DNA of 64,000 bases from Scortum barcoo (Eukaryota; Chordata; Actinopteri; Centrarchiformes; Terapontidae). Location: positions 28,900,210 through 28,964,209 of the forward strand of contig CM041535.1 in the NCBI GenBank assembly GCA_023238725.1, written 5' to 3'. Below are positions 1-11,458 of this stretch, piece after piece; within the stretch, counting starts at the first letter, position 1, and the number at the start of each line of letters is the position of its first letter. The translations under genes were made by a program, and so were the position numbers. The notes under the pieces are model-generated. The model ran no database searches and was not told the DNA's origin. It was given only the letters and a program-made list of their open reading frames with translations.

Positions 1-36
1 GTCACACTGTAGTCATGTGATCCTTCTCGTCCTCAG

Positions 37-520
37 GCCAAATGGCGGCAGTGTCCCCTTACCAGCTCCTCTGGGTGGCCATAAGCCCCACCCCTCTTCT
101 TCTTCTGTTGGTATAATAAACGGAGGTGTGGAGGCCCTCTCCACCTCCCCCCTGCTCCTCCCCTCCTGCTCCTCCTCCCCCCTCTCTCTCTCACCCATCG
201 ACTCCCCCCTGGCCGTCGGTTCCTTCCTGGAGCAGTGTGCACGCCAGCTGTTCAGACCGGCCAATCACAGCCAGGAGGAGGAGCAGCAGGAAGAGGAGGA
301 GCAGCAGCAGCAGGAGGAGGAGGATGAGGAGGCCCAGCCAGAGAGCCCCCTCCTGGGTCAGGAGGCAGAGGAGGCCACCGTCCTGGCAGGCGGTCCTCAG
401 ACGGAGCCCCCCAGCCGGGCTTCAGCTGATGGCCTCCCTGCCGACCTGACTGCCGCTGTCCGACAGAGGAGACACGAGCTGAGCATCATGGACTACGACG
501 AGACGCTGCCAGAGTACTGA
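37..520 (+). CDS. tsc1: Hamartin (TSC1), final coding exon, partial gene
   Basis: Last exon of tuberous sclerosis 1 protein, the scaffold of the TSC1-TSC2-TBC1D7 complex that restrains Rheb and mTORC1 at lysosomes. A splice acceptor (cctcag) ends at 36 and the frame runs open to a TGA at 518-520. Two regions resemble the vertebrate hamartin C-terminus: a block reading SFLEQCARQLF, matching the vertebrate SFL..RARELFRN segment, and the terminus SIMDYDETLPEY, matching the ..IMDYNET.. ending of mammalian hamartin. Between them is a fish-specific acidic stretch rich in Glu and Gln (about 275-345). The upstream exons lie outside the window. Location next to ak8 and ddx31 agrees with the vertebrate TSC1-AK8-DDX31 synteny. 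The identity rests on the C-terminal motifs and synteny; which teleost paralog (tsc1a or tsc1b) cannot be told. Confidence 0.85.
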
Positions 521-638
521 GGGGAGGCGGGGGGGCAGACAGAGGGAGATCCAGGTGTCAGCAGGCTACTGCTAACTAGCTAACCAGTCGCCATGTGATC
601 TTTATCTGAACTCTTCAGGACCTTCAGTCGCTCTGAAG

Positions 639-644
639 AATAAA
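639..644 (+). terminator. tsc1: Candidate polyadenylation signal of tsc1
   Basis: AATAAA about 120 bp after the tsc1 stop codon, so the 3' UTR would be short. It is the first canonical signal downstream of the stop. Longer 3' UTR forms cannot be excluded. Confidence 0.5.
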
Positions 645-659
645 ATACGAAAGTAGCAG

Positions 660-3280
660 AACAAAATCAAAAGATTCACCACAGCTAAAAGTTCTCTTGA
701 GCTGTTTTTCACATTTAGACTTTTAGTGCAAACAAGCTCATGTTGGTTAAATAGTATTTAACTTTAGCTAGTTTGACAAAAGACTACAAAGTGGGCTTTT
801 TAGATTTTTTTTTTTGCCAAACTGAAGTTTCAGAGGTCAGTGAACTTTATTGTTCAATGTCTGTTAACACTTGATTTTATCTTAAACACATTAAATTCAA
901 GAGATAAGATGGTGCCAAGATGTTAAACTACATAAAACTGTAACACGACATTGAACAATACGTTCTGCATCAGGAAACAAACTGAACTGAAAAACAAATA
1001 TTCACATCAGAGCAGCTGAATACCACGTTATTTATATATTTGGTGTCTGTTTCACCACACGACAGCAACATAAAACATTGCAGCTAAAACAATAACATAG
1101 CTAACACTGGCTAACAGGGAATAGTCATGGAAAAAAATTATTACAGGTATGAATAAATCTCTGATGACTATTATAAAATAGTCTGAGGACTATTTTCTGC
1201 TGTGCTGGACAGGAAATGAGTTCTGAACTGCGACTGCAGGTCCTGAGTTTACATGATGAGTCTGATAGTTGGGTTGATGTGTCACTAAAGCCAAAAATAA
1301 GACGACAAACTGAGGAACTTTTTACTGTTGATGAGTTCACAAAGAAGCTAACAGCAGCTGTGCTAATCACACGTTAGCTGTAACATGAAACTGCCTTACT
1401 GTCTTCTGCATCATCACATGATGCTTCTGCAGCAGCACTAAATGACATCTGATTTCTCCAACACACCTTCCTCAGGAATTCATAAATGAGAATGATGATT
1501 GATAATTTAATTTTTTTTTAACTAAATATCAGCTTATGAAGTCGCTGATGCTAACGTGTTAGCATACAGCTGCCTACTTCTACACCCAGCAGGCTCAGAG
1601 CAACATGAGCATCCCATTGGTGTTTAATAATTGGCTGTGAGGTTCCTCAGGGTTCTGTTCATGGTCCCTTATATTTAACTACATGCTAACAGCTGCATTT
1701 ATTTCAGCATCAGGACGCTCCTCTCCACACTGTCACCATCAGGCAGTCATGCAGATACCACAGATCGCCTTCCTTACTTTTCTTTTTGAACTATTTCTCA
1801 AATATTGTTTGTTGATTGTTTGTTGATTGTTTGTTGTGATCACATAAAGCCTTAACAGCAGGAAAATAAGCCAGCAAAACATGTTTTTCTTCTGTAATCT
1901 TCTGAAACGAGCTTCAGCAGACTCATTGAGTGTTGAAAGTAAACCAGAAGTGTAAACCTTAATCAGGCAGTCTGGAACAGCTGCAGTTGTCGGCCTGGAT
2001 CTTTTTATGATTGAATCATTAGTGGGCATGTTAAACTAACGTAAATGTTCCTTGATTTTGGGGGAAAAAAACTTCCTCAGGTTCACAGCTCAGGATCCCA
2101 CAGTTGGAGTTTCATCTCTGTTTGACCTCTGCAGAGAGAGTCAGGGCAGGTTCAGCTGAGCTTTGCAGAATAGTTCAACATTTTGGGAAATGCTGTTAAA
2201 CTGCTGCTTCTTTATGCTAAGCTAGGCTAACTGGGTTCTGACTCTAGCTCTCTACTGTGTATTTAAAAAGATATTCTGAACACCTCACTCTCAGAAAGAG
2301 AATAATATTTGCAAACCTTCAAAAAGCCAAAAACTGCAGAGGATGAGTTTCAGTGACGACAGACCAAAGACTTCCTCTTGTCCTCTGCAGGACTGAATCC
2401 AGCTGATTAAAGATGAATTAATCCGTCTCTCCAGATCTTCTCCGGTGATCTGTTTTTTTCTCTCTCATTGTTGGGCAGCAACTCAACATGGCAACTTGTC
2501 CTTGACAGCGTTGCTTAGTTTCTTCAGATATCTGCTGTCAGGAAACATCTGATCTGTACTTGTTGCAGCAGCTGTTTCCTGCAAACCTGAAGAGACAAAT
2601 TTTAAACTGTGAACACTACAAATAAAGACGTGTAAAGCCTCTGAAGGTCTGTCGGGTGTTTGTGAACTCTTCTTGTCTGGTTTTGACAAACTTTGTCGTT
2701 CACACAGTTCCTGAATCAAATCATCATGAGTTCGATTTTTTCATTTTATGCAGACAAATTTCTTGTAGCTCTAAAGTTCTTCAGCCACAGAAAAAAGAAT
2801 ATAAAAACATTTTTGCTCCTGAGATCTTTGATGTTGTGTACAAGTAAAAATACAGCAATTTAATAAAACTCCATTTTCATTTCTATGTTCAAAATCCTGC
2901 TGAAGTCAAAAGAAGTATGAAAGTATTCTCAGATTCATGAAGCATCAGTAGTAAAAGTATAGCAGTACTGATGAAACTCAAGTAGACAGATGTTTAGCCT
3001 GAAAGGTTTGAAGCTTATCCTCCTTTGTTTATATGATTCATTTATTTTTTTAAGTCAAATCCTAATGTGAAAAGTAATCAAATATGTCTACAAATCTTGT
3101 GAATTAAAAGTAAAAACCAGCAAAAAATGTAAACACTAAAGTAAGTCAACACAAGTACCTCAAAACTGTAATTTCTTTTAAGTACCGTGCTTGAGAAATT
3201 GTACTTAGTTACTTTCCAGCTGTGGGTGGAGAGGCTCTTATTTTGAAGGTTACCATGGTACTCCTAACATGTGAACTGTT
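660..3280. other. Intergenic DNA without recognised features
   Basis: AT-rich single-copy-looking sequence. Open frames are short, lack splice or codon signals, and match no family I recognise. No tRNA, hairpin RNA or mobile element was seen. Longer tsc1 3' UTR could extend into it. Confidence 0.5.
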
Positions 3281-3294
3281 ATAACAACAACAAC

Positions 3295-3329
<35 letters not shown>

Positions 3330-3586
3330 GAAGAACAATAATAATAATAATGAAGAAGAAGAATAATAATAATAATAATAAGAAGAAGAACAATAATAAT
3401 AATAAGAAGAAGAACAATAATAATAATAATAAGAAGAACAATAATAATAATAATAAGAAGAACAATAAGAAGAAGAACAATAATAATAATAATAATAATA
3501 AGAAGAACAATAATAATAATAAGAAGAAGAACAATAATAATAAGAAGATAAGAAGAACAATAATAATAATAATAAGAAGAAGAAGA
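3281..3586. repeat. Compound AAT/AAG/AAC trinucleotide array (left block)
   Basis: Runs of AAT alternate with short runs of AAG, each AAG run being followed by a single AAC before the next AAT run. The same pattern resumes at 9147-9290 and 10573-11458, so the three blocks look like one array split by two LINE insertions. Long poly-Asn, poly-Leu or poly-Lys frames here are artefacts of the repeat. Confidence 0.9.
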
Positions 3587-3655
3587 TTTTGATTTTTTAA
3601 ATACACTTTATTTAAACTATTAACATAAAAAAACACTTGACATACAAATTAACAA

Positions 3656-6600
3656 TCAACATCTTAGAAAATGTGCAAATTTTAGCTCTCCCTGGTCAGA
3701 TGCCTGGCACAAAATGTCTTTGTAGGCCCATTTCTGTATGAAGCTTTCTAAATCGCCTATGACCTTGTGAAAGCAGAACTCCAGCCTCAGCCTGGCCTTA
3801 ATGCTAAACCTCCACAAGGTCACAGCATCATGTGTGGACCCAGCTTGCAGTTTATCCCGACGAGAGAGGTAGATAGCCATTTTTGCCTCTCCTATTAAAA
3901 AGTTCAACAGTTGGCACTTGGACTTTTCTTCCTTTTTGTACCGAACTCCACAGATAAAAAGAGGGGCAGTGAATACAATGCTAAATAAGCTAAAAACATG
4001 AGTTAAAGACACTAAAAAGCTCTGCGAGTCTCCTGCAATCAGTAAAAACATGAAAAACGTTCTCAGATAAACCACAAAAAGGGCACTTATTTAAAACATT
4101 CTGATTAAAAACAGACAGAAAAGCATTGGTGGCAACTGCACCGTGTAAAACCCTCCACTGTAGATCTCCAGTTCGTTTTTTTAGTGGAGGTTTGTAAAGA
4201 GTCCTCCACTGAGGGTTCATCCCGCTCAGTCTGCCTGTCCACACAGAGGGTGCCCTATTGCACAGGCCCTTTCTGTGTATTGTTTTTACACAGTTTCTGT
4301 AAAAAGTCTGTTTATCTGCTTTATGCAGGCTCAGTTTCTCAGTGCCGTACACTGTCAGGAGGGGGCCATTGAGATCCTTGAAGTCAGGGCTCAGGTGGAC
4401 TTCAGGGAAGGTGTCCTTGTGGTCTGGTTCGACCTCTCCCTTTCCGTACCGGTTAAGAATGGTCCTCTCCTTTTCAGACAGCCTCTGCCTCCACAGCTCC
4501 AGACCTCTTTCCACCAGCCGGACGGAGCGCACCCCCAGCACAGAGCTCACAGCCTGGGCATCAGTGAGCGCCTTGGTCCTGCTGCATCCTACCAGCTGCT
4601 TCAGACAGACAGCCCTTGTTCTGCACAGCGCCCCCATCAGCCCAGGCACGGTGCTGCCGCACACGTCCAGTCTGGCACCACAGATTAACGGCTCGTTCAA
4701 CAGCCAGTACAGAGAGACGCGCTTCACACTTCTTTCATGATTAAAAAGGGCCCAGGATTTAAAAACACTCTGGTAAAATAGAGGTAACCCCCCTAATCTT
4801 AAAAAATTGGAATTAGTTAAAAACAAAGCCGCATCCAGTCCCAAGTTATTCACACGTCTGAATATGCAGCTGGCCACATCCCTCCACACTAAATCAGGAG
4901 GTCCTGTGAGGTATTTTTGTACAAACTGCAGCCTGAAGGTGGCTGTTCTGCTGGCCAGATGGACAAGGCCCTGACCCCCCTCATCTCTAGATAAAAACAA
5001 AACCGACTGTGGTATCCAATGAAAAGCGATCCCAGAAAAAGTTTACCATTTTTAGCTTGAATTTGGGCTAACAGACCCGATGGAGGGTCTAAACAGACCA
5101 ACCTGTGCCACAGTAGGGAGGCTACAAGGTTGTTTAAAACCAACACCCTCCCCCTGTAGGACATCTGGGAGTGAAGCCATTTCCATTTTAACAATTTTCC
5201 TTCAATTTTTTCACTTATGTTTTCCCAATTCTTTTTGACCATCTTTTCATTCCCTAAAAAAATTCCAAGGTACTTTAGACCCTCTCTCTTCCAGGTCAGG
5301 CTTTGAGGGAGAACAGGGAGGCCCTCACGCCACTCACCAACAGCAAGGGCCTCGCTCTTTCTCCAGTTTACTCTTGCAGCCGACACAATGGAAAATTTAT
5401 CAATAACACTAGTTAAAATGTTTATCTCTTGCTGGTTTTTTATAAAAACAACAACGTCATCAGCATAAGCAGATAAAACAACATTACTAGTAAAACCAGG
5501 TAAAACCAATCCCTGAACATTCGACCGTATTTTCTGGAGGAGGGGTTCCAGAGAGAGTGCATAGAGCATCCCCGACAGAGCACAGCCCTGTCTGACACCT
5601 CTATGCACTCTAAAAGGCGCACACAAGCCACCATTAACCTTCAGCAAACTCTCAACTTCACAGTACAACACTCGGATCTTGGCAATAAGACCAGCACTGA
5701 ACCCAAATCTCTCCATTATTTTCCAGAGGAAACGGTGTTCAACGCGGTCAAAAGCCTTTTCTTGATCTAATGAGATCAATCCAGTATTTAATGCCTAATG
5801 AACTGGAGACCTCCAAAATATCCCGAATTAGGTAGATATTATCTACCATAGACCTGCCAGCCAGGCACGCAGTATGTCTGGTCCCGATGGATGATCTGCT
5901 CCATCGCCCTCTTCAGCCTGTTGGCTAACACTTTGGACAAGATTTTGTAGTCCATGCACAGGAGAGACACAGGAGCGCCAGTTTTTTATGTCCTGCAGGT
6001 TACCCTTCTTAGGCAAAATGGTGATGACGGCTCTTCGGCAGGACAGTGGTAGCAAACCCGAAGCCAGGCTCTCATTAAAAACCTCCAACAAATCTCCAGC
6101 CAGAATGTCCCAGAAGGCCTTATAAAACTCTACTGTGAGTCCGTCAATCCCAGGAGCCTTTCGTCCTTGCATGCTCTGTAAAGCAGCGTGCAGCTCTTGT
6201 GTGCTCAGAGGACAATCTAACTGGGAGTTGGTGTCAGCAGACACTTGAGGCAGTCCGCTACAGATCTCCTCGAACAGTTCTTCGTTCTCCTCATAGTCGC
6301 TTTTGAAGAAAAGCGAGGAGTAAAAACTCACAGCTCGCCCCTCTGATCTCGCCTGGCTCTGTCAGCTCCTGCCCTGTGTCTGACAGCAGAGAGTGGATGT
6401 ATTTCCTCTGCCCGTGCTTCTTCTCCATCCCAAAGAAGAAGCTTGATGGAGCATCCATCTCAGTGATGTTTTGGACACGGGACCGGACCAGTGCACCCTG
6501 TACTTTGGTGTCCAGCAGGTTGGCTAAAGCCATCTTTTTAGTCTTGAGGATTTCAAAACAAATACCCTCGATTTCCTGTGGACTCACTCATATGCTCAAG

Positions 6601-7574
6601 GTCCACAATACTAGTCTCCAGATCTCTAATAGATCCGGTGATGTCACGTGTGACATTGAGAGTATGCTGCTGACACAGCATTTTAATTTGAACCTTTCCA
6701 TGGTCCCACCATTGTTTTAAACAGTCAAACTCAGCTTTTCTCTGTCTAAAACCATTCCAAAAATAACTAAGAACATCTCTAAAAGTCTTGTCAGCAGCTA
6801 AACCCGAATTAAAATGCCAATAGGCACTTTTGGGTAAAATATTCGTGATAAAAACACTGCATAAAACCAGAGCGTGATCTGTAAAACCAGCTGGTAAAAT
6901 CTTGCACACTTTAACAATACTAACCTGGTGCTTAAAACAATAGAAAGCGATCAAGCCGGGCTAAAGGAGATCTTGTTGTCACTGATGTGGGACCATGTGT
7001 ACTGTCTGGAGCTTGTGTGCATCTTTCTCCACACGTCCACCAGGCCATGGGAGTAGACCAGCTGCTTCAAAGCATGCTGGGATGCTGGATGAGGCTCTGC
7101 GTGGTTGCGATCTAAAAGCTCGTTTTCAGTGCAATTAAAATCCCCACCTAAGAATAAATAATCAGTTGACCCATAATCATTTAATTTCTCATTAATTTTT
7201 TCTAAAAAGCGCTTTCTCTCTGTACCACTGGTTGGAGCGTAGATATTAATAAAAACAACAGAAAAATGATCAAAAACAGCTTTAACCTGAAGACATCTCC
7301 CCTGAATTATGTGTTCTATCTGCAGAGATGCTGGAGTGAAAGACCTAGAGAAAAGCGAAGCCCACCCCCGCACTAAGTGTGGTGTTGTGACTGAGGATGA
7401 CTTCCCCCTCCCACTCCTCTACACCAGTCAGTCTCATTGCTGCCATCACTGTGAGTCTCCTGTAAAAACATGACGTCGATCTTTTTAAGTTTGGCCGTTT
7501 CATACAGTATAGCCACTTTTTCTTACTTCTCGGGCCCCGTTTAGGTTTAAACTCCCAACTTTAAAAGCATTCAT
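3656..7574 (-). pseudogene. Tx1-like LINE ORF2 (endonuclease and reverse transcriptase), frameshifted
   Basis: About 1,300 codons from an ATG at 7574 (MNAFKVGSLNLNGAR) to a stop at 3656. The N-terminal APE-type endonuclease shows SLNLNGAR, MFLQETHS, INIYAPT, GGDFNC and GFTDHALV in order. The reverse transcriptase follows: GRKAPGIDGL, SLDQEKAFDRVEH (motif A), RGVRQGCALS (motif B) and SAYADDVVVF (the catalytic YADD, near 5460). A C-terminal CPFC..(H)...C zinc motif lies near 4050-4110, and the conserved tail ends at 3656. The enzyme would nick target DNA and prime reverse transcription there. The frame changes at several points (for example near 6960, 6330, 5840 and 4950), so no functional product is expected. 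Confidence 0.8.
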
Positions 7575-7648
7575 GAAGGTTGAGAGATTAAAAACTAAAC
7601 TAAAAACAGCCAATAAATTAAGTAAAAAGCAGACCAATGTTATTCTCA

Positions 7649-8996
7649 TCATAACTGACAGATTTGTTTTCTTACTTTTATCATCAGTTTCTTTAACCTG
7701 AACACTTCTTGGTCAGTGAATTCAGACTCAGCTTTGTATCTTATATGATGCCTTGCTGAAGTGTAAAATTTCTCTTTATCAGGAAAATACTGCTCTAGAT
7801 TCACTCCTTTCATGCATTTTGTCTGTTGGAGGAAGGCTTTAAACATTTTAGCTGGGTAAGCCTTCGTCTCCTGGTTGAGTGACTGCTGTGTGTGTGACGC
7901 TTCGCCTCACTGACATCAGAGGTCCAGCCCTCACTGTCACTGCTGTCTGACATCACAGCAATCTTAGCTGTCTGTCTGCTCGTCTGTCTGTCAGGATTCA
8001 CCCCTGTAGACACAATCTTTCTCTTGCTGCGGCGTGTAAGTGGGACAGATTTCCACACAGCCTCATGCTCCATCACCTCCACAGCCCCAGCTTCAACTTC
8101 CTGTCCAGCACAGGTCTGACCTGTGTTACCTGTCTCACTCACTTTACCTACCTGAACTTCATCTACCCCAGCAAGCTCACCTGTGTTACCTGCCTCAACC
8201 TCTTTACCTACCTGAATTTTGTCCACCCCAACTCTGCTCGCTCGCCTGTACACTGCTCTCCACTTTCCTGCCTCTCACGGTCTTCATTGCTCCCCCTCAC
8301 TTCACTTATCTCCCTTACCTGTTCAGCACTCCCTTCTCCTGCTCCTGTAGCCTCACTCCCCTCACCTGCTTCAGCCTCCCCTCTTCTCTTCACAGTGACG
8401 TCACCGGTACCGCCCCCACCCTCACTGTTCACCACATGCCTTAATGACATGTCCCTCCTCACCACAACCAAAACATTTCATCCCTGCTGAGGTCGCAAAC
8501 AGCACGTAATCAAAGTCATCGACTCTCACATGGAAGCGACAGTTGAACTCTTCATTCCGGTTGTTCAGGATCATGAAGAGCTGCCTCCTGTGAGAGACCA
8601 CATGTTTTAAGAGGGGCGATTTGCAGCCCGACAGGACCTTCTTAATGGGAGAGACCACCTTCCCATGCCTGGACAGCTCTCTGCTCAGAAAGGCATCACT
8701 GATAAACGGGGGCACATTGGACAGTGTGACCTTGGTGGCCGGCTGCGTCAGCGGCAGCACCTGTGATACCTGTCTGCACCAGCTGGTTCACCTGCTCCAC
8801 CTTCTCCACAAACAGAACAACAGCGTTGTTCATCCGAGCAGCTGATTTTACGGAGCCATGTCCGATCAGCTCTCCAACAGCCAAAGGCGACCTCCTCCAC
8901 GCTGCACGGAGAGCCGGCACACACTTTAACGCCGTGCTTCCGCGTCAGCTTGGAGAAGTCACCGCCGTTCACCATGGCGTCTGAGGCAAAACACAC
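7649..8996 (-). pseudogene. Tx1-like LINE ORF1 (nucleic-acid-binding protein), frameshifted
   Basis: Fragments in different frames join into one ORF1-like protein of roughly 450 residues, read from 8996 down to 7649. It starts near MVNGGDFSKL and continues through a segment with KVTLSNVPPFISDAF, resembling an RNA-recognition fold. A CCHC zinc knuckle (CFGCGEEGHVIKAC, around 8430-8480) follows. Next comes a low-complexity acidic linker holding two copies of a VD.(I/V)QVGK...GNTG unit. It ends in a basic segment (TRRSKRKI) and a conserved tail (EQYFPDKEKF). In retrotransposition such proteins bind the element RNA. At least three frameshifts are needed to read it through. The stop lies about 75 bp before the ORF2 start. 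Confidence 0.7.
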
Positions 8997-9146
8997 AAAA
9001 CACTAACAAAAACTAAAATGAACAAAATCAACGCTAACAATGAACAGACACTATATAACCAACTATATGAAGAAAAAGGACAGAAAAAATAGATGAAAAC
9101 ACACTCACACGCGCTCAGCTCTTCCACTCTCACTCCTCTCACTCCA

Positions 9147-9290
9147 AGAAGAAGAAGAAGAAGAAGAAGAACAATAATAATAAGAATAATAATAAGAATA
9201 ATAAGAAGAAGAAGAAGAACAATAATAATAATAGAAGCGAAGAAGAAGCAATAATAATAATAAAGAAGAAGAAGAACAATAATAATAAGA
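9147..9290. repeat. AAG/AAT array segment between two LINEs
   Basis: Short continuation of the compound trinucleotide array, starting with seven AAG units at the 5' end of the Tx1-like element and ending where an AAGAT tandem repeat, the tail of the Rex1-like element, begins. Confidence 0.85.
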
Positions 9291-9642
9291 TAAGATAAGA
9301 TAAGATAAGATAAGATCTTTTATTGATCCCACAGTGGGGAAATTCCACTGTCACAGCAGCTCAAAAAACAAGTAAAAGAGACATTAAATAAGTAGATGAA
9401 AAAACACACAAGACATAAAAAACAGTATTTACAATAAATAGTGAAAATAGTAATAATAATAACAGAAAAAAAAAAGAAAGAAACAGAAAGAGAAACAGTA
9501 TTTATATACACAGCCTCACCCAGTTAGATGTGCTGTGGTGAGGTGTTATTGCACAGGTGAATATGGATATGTAGCAGATATGACTGAACAGTAGAGTAAA
9601 TGAGTGGAATGCAAAAAAGACCATAAAGTGCATGGCTATGAC

Positions 9643-9778
9643 ATCAGTAAACATCAGTAAACATCAGTGCATGATGAAACATCAGTAAACATCAGTAAAC
9701 ATCAGTGCAATGATGAAACATCAGTAAACATCAGTAAACATCAGTGCAATGATGAAACATCAGTAAACATCAGTCCTA
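9643..9778. repeat. Minisatellite in the Rex1-like 3' UTR
   Basis: Tandem ACATCAGTAA units separated by GTGCAATGATGAA spacers, about three higher-order copies. It lies between the RT stop and the 3' tail of the element. Confidence 0.8.
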
Positions 9779-9827
9779 CTGTGGTATGGAAGTGTTTGTT
9801 ACGATGACAAAGGTTTATAGTGCAGCA

Positions 9828-10570
9828 TTAAACAGTCTGATGGTGTTTGGGATGAAGGACCTGTGGAAGCTCCTTCCTACACCTTGGATTTCTGAGTCTG
9901 TTGCTGAAGGAGCTGCTTAAGGCCCCCACAGTCTGATGCAGAGGGTGGGAGGTGTTGTCCATGATGGTGGACAGTTTGGCCAGAGCCCTCCTCTCCCCCA
10001 TCACCTCGATGGAGTCCAGGAGGCAGCCACAGACTGAGCTGGCTCTTTTAATCAGTCTGTTGAGCCTCTTCTTGTCCCGCTCAGAACACCCCCCTCCCCA
10101 GCAGACCACTGCATAGGAGACCACAGACGCCACCACCACAGTCTCATAAAAGGTCCTCAGCAGTGGCCTGCACACACCCAAAGATCCCAGCCTCCTCAGC
10201 ATGTAAGAGACGACTCTGACCCCTTCTTGTAGAGCGAGTCAGTGTTGTCAGTCCAGTCCAGTTTGTTATTTAAGTGAACACCCAGGTACTTGTACGTCCT
10301 CACTCTCTCGATGTCAAGTCCCTGGATGTTCAGCGGTGCAATGTCAGCTGAGGGTTTCCTGCTGAAGTCGATCACCATCTCCTTTGTCTTGCTGGCATTG
10401 ACTTGAAGGTGATTCAGCTCACACCAGTCGACAAAGTCCATGATGACCTTCCTGTACTCACAGTCGTTCCCCTCTGACACACATCCCACAATGGCAGTGT
10501 CATCGGAGAACTTCTGGAGGTGGCAACTGTCCGTGGAGTATGCGTGAAGTCCGATGTGTACAGGGTGAAG
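9828..10570 (-). pseudogene. Rex1-like reverse transcriptase, C-terminal fragment
   Basis: Read from 10570 down to 9828. Around 10500 the catalytic motif appears as QKFSDDTAIVGC (SDD in place of the more common ADD). Then come FVDWCELNHLQVNASKTKEM and YKYLGVHLNNKLDW, and after a frameshift near 10205, MLRRLGSLGVCRPLLRTFY, VCWGGGCSERDKKRLNRL and a C-terminus with HPLH and RFRxP-like remnants. A second frameshift lies near the truncated end. Upstream palm motifs and the endonuclease are missing, so it is a dead fragment. Confidence 0.75.
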
Positions 10571-10572
10571 AG

Positions 10573-10803
10573 GAATAATAATAATAAGAAGAAGAACAAT
10601 AATAATAATAAGAAGAACAAATAATAATAAGAAGAAGAAGAAGAACAATAATAATAATAATAAGAAGAATAACAATAATAATAATAATGATAAGAAGAAG
10701 AAGAACAATAATATAATAAGTATTAATAATAATAATGAGAAGAAGAAGAAGAACAATAATAATAATAAGAAGAAGAACAATAATAATAATAAGAATGAAG
10801 AAC

Positions 10804-10835
<32 letters not shown>

Positions 10836-11158
10836 GAAGAAGAAGAAGAACAATAATAATAATAATAATAATAATAATAAGAAGAAGAAGAAGAAGAAGA
10901 AGAACAATAATAATAATAATAATAATAAGAGAACAATAATAATAATAATAATAAGAAGAAGAAGAAGAAGAACAATAATAATAATAATAATAAGAAGAAG
11001 AAGAACAATAATAATAATAATAAGAAGAAGAAGAACAACAATAATAATAATAATTATAAGAAGAAGAACAATAATAATAATAATAATAAGAAGAACAATA
11101 ATAATAATAATAAGAAGAAGAAGAAGACAATAATAATAATAATAAGAAGAAGAAGAAC

Positions 11159-11202
<44 letters not shown>

Positions 11203-11271
11203 AGAATTAATAAAATGAAGAACAATAATAATAATAATAATAATAATGTGAAAAAGAAGAAGAAGAAGAAC

Positions 11272-11306
<35 letters not shown>

Positions 11307-11458
11307 TAATAAGAAGAACAACAATAATAATAATAAGAAGAAGAAGAAGAAGAAGAACAACAACAACAATAATAATAATAATAATGAAGAAGAAGAACAA
11401 CAACAATAATAATAATAATAATAATAAGAAGAAGAAGAAGAAGAAGAAGAACAATAAT
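10573..11458. repeat. Compound AAT/AAG/AAC array (main block)
   Basis: Nearly 900 bp of the same ordered blocks as 3281-3586: a run of AAT, a run of AAG, one AAC, then AAT again. Run lengths vary between blocks. Frames open through this region encode homopolymer runs and are not genes. Confidence 0.92.

Larger units (their letters stand above)
3587..9146 (-). mobile_element. Tx1-like non-LTR retrotransposon, near full length, degenerate
   Basis: About 5.6 kb on the - strand with the order ORF1 (zinc knuckle), apurinic-type endonuclease, reverse transcriptase and C-terminal Cys-rich motif, the layout of Tx1-group LINEs of the L1 clade. The 5' end (plus position about 9146) follows a run of TTC repeats on the - strand and the 3' end (about 3587) reads directly into TTC/TTA repeats, so TTC units bound both ends. 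Several frameshifts break both ORFs, so this copy is dead. There is no poly(A) tail. Some Tx1-group lineages in fish (Koshi, Kibi) are known to insert into TTC or TC microsatellites, which would explain the placement. Assignment to a named family is inference. Confidence 0.8.
9285..10572 (-). mobile_element. Rex1-like LINE, 5'-truncated
   Basis: Minus-strand 3' portion of a CR1/Rex1-type LINE. It keeps the C-terminal reverse transcriptase and connection region, then a 3' UTR ending in an inverted CCCACTGTGGG hairpin and a (TTATC)n tail (plus strand AAGAT repeats, 9285-9316). It is cut at its 5' end exactly where the AAT/AAG array resumes (about 10572), so it too sits inside the array. The hairpin plus short tandem tail are typical of fish Rex1/CR1-like ends. 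Rex1 rather than another CR1-group family is inferred from the YKKG..SRL..LRRLGS context. Confidence 0.7.
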
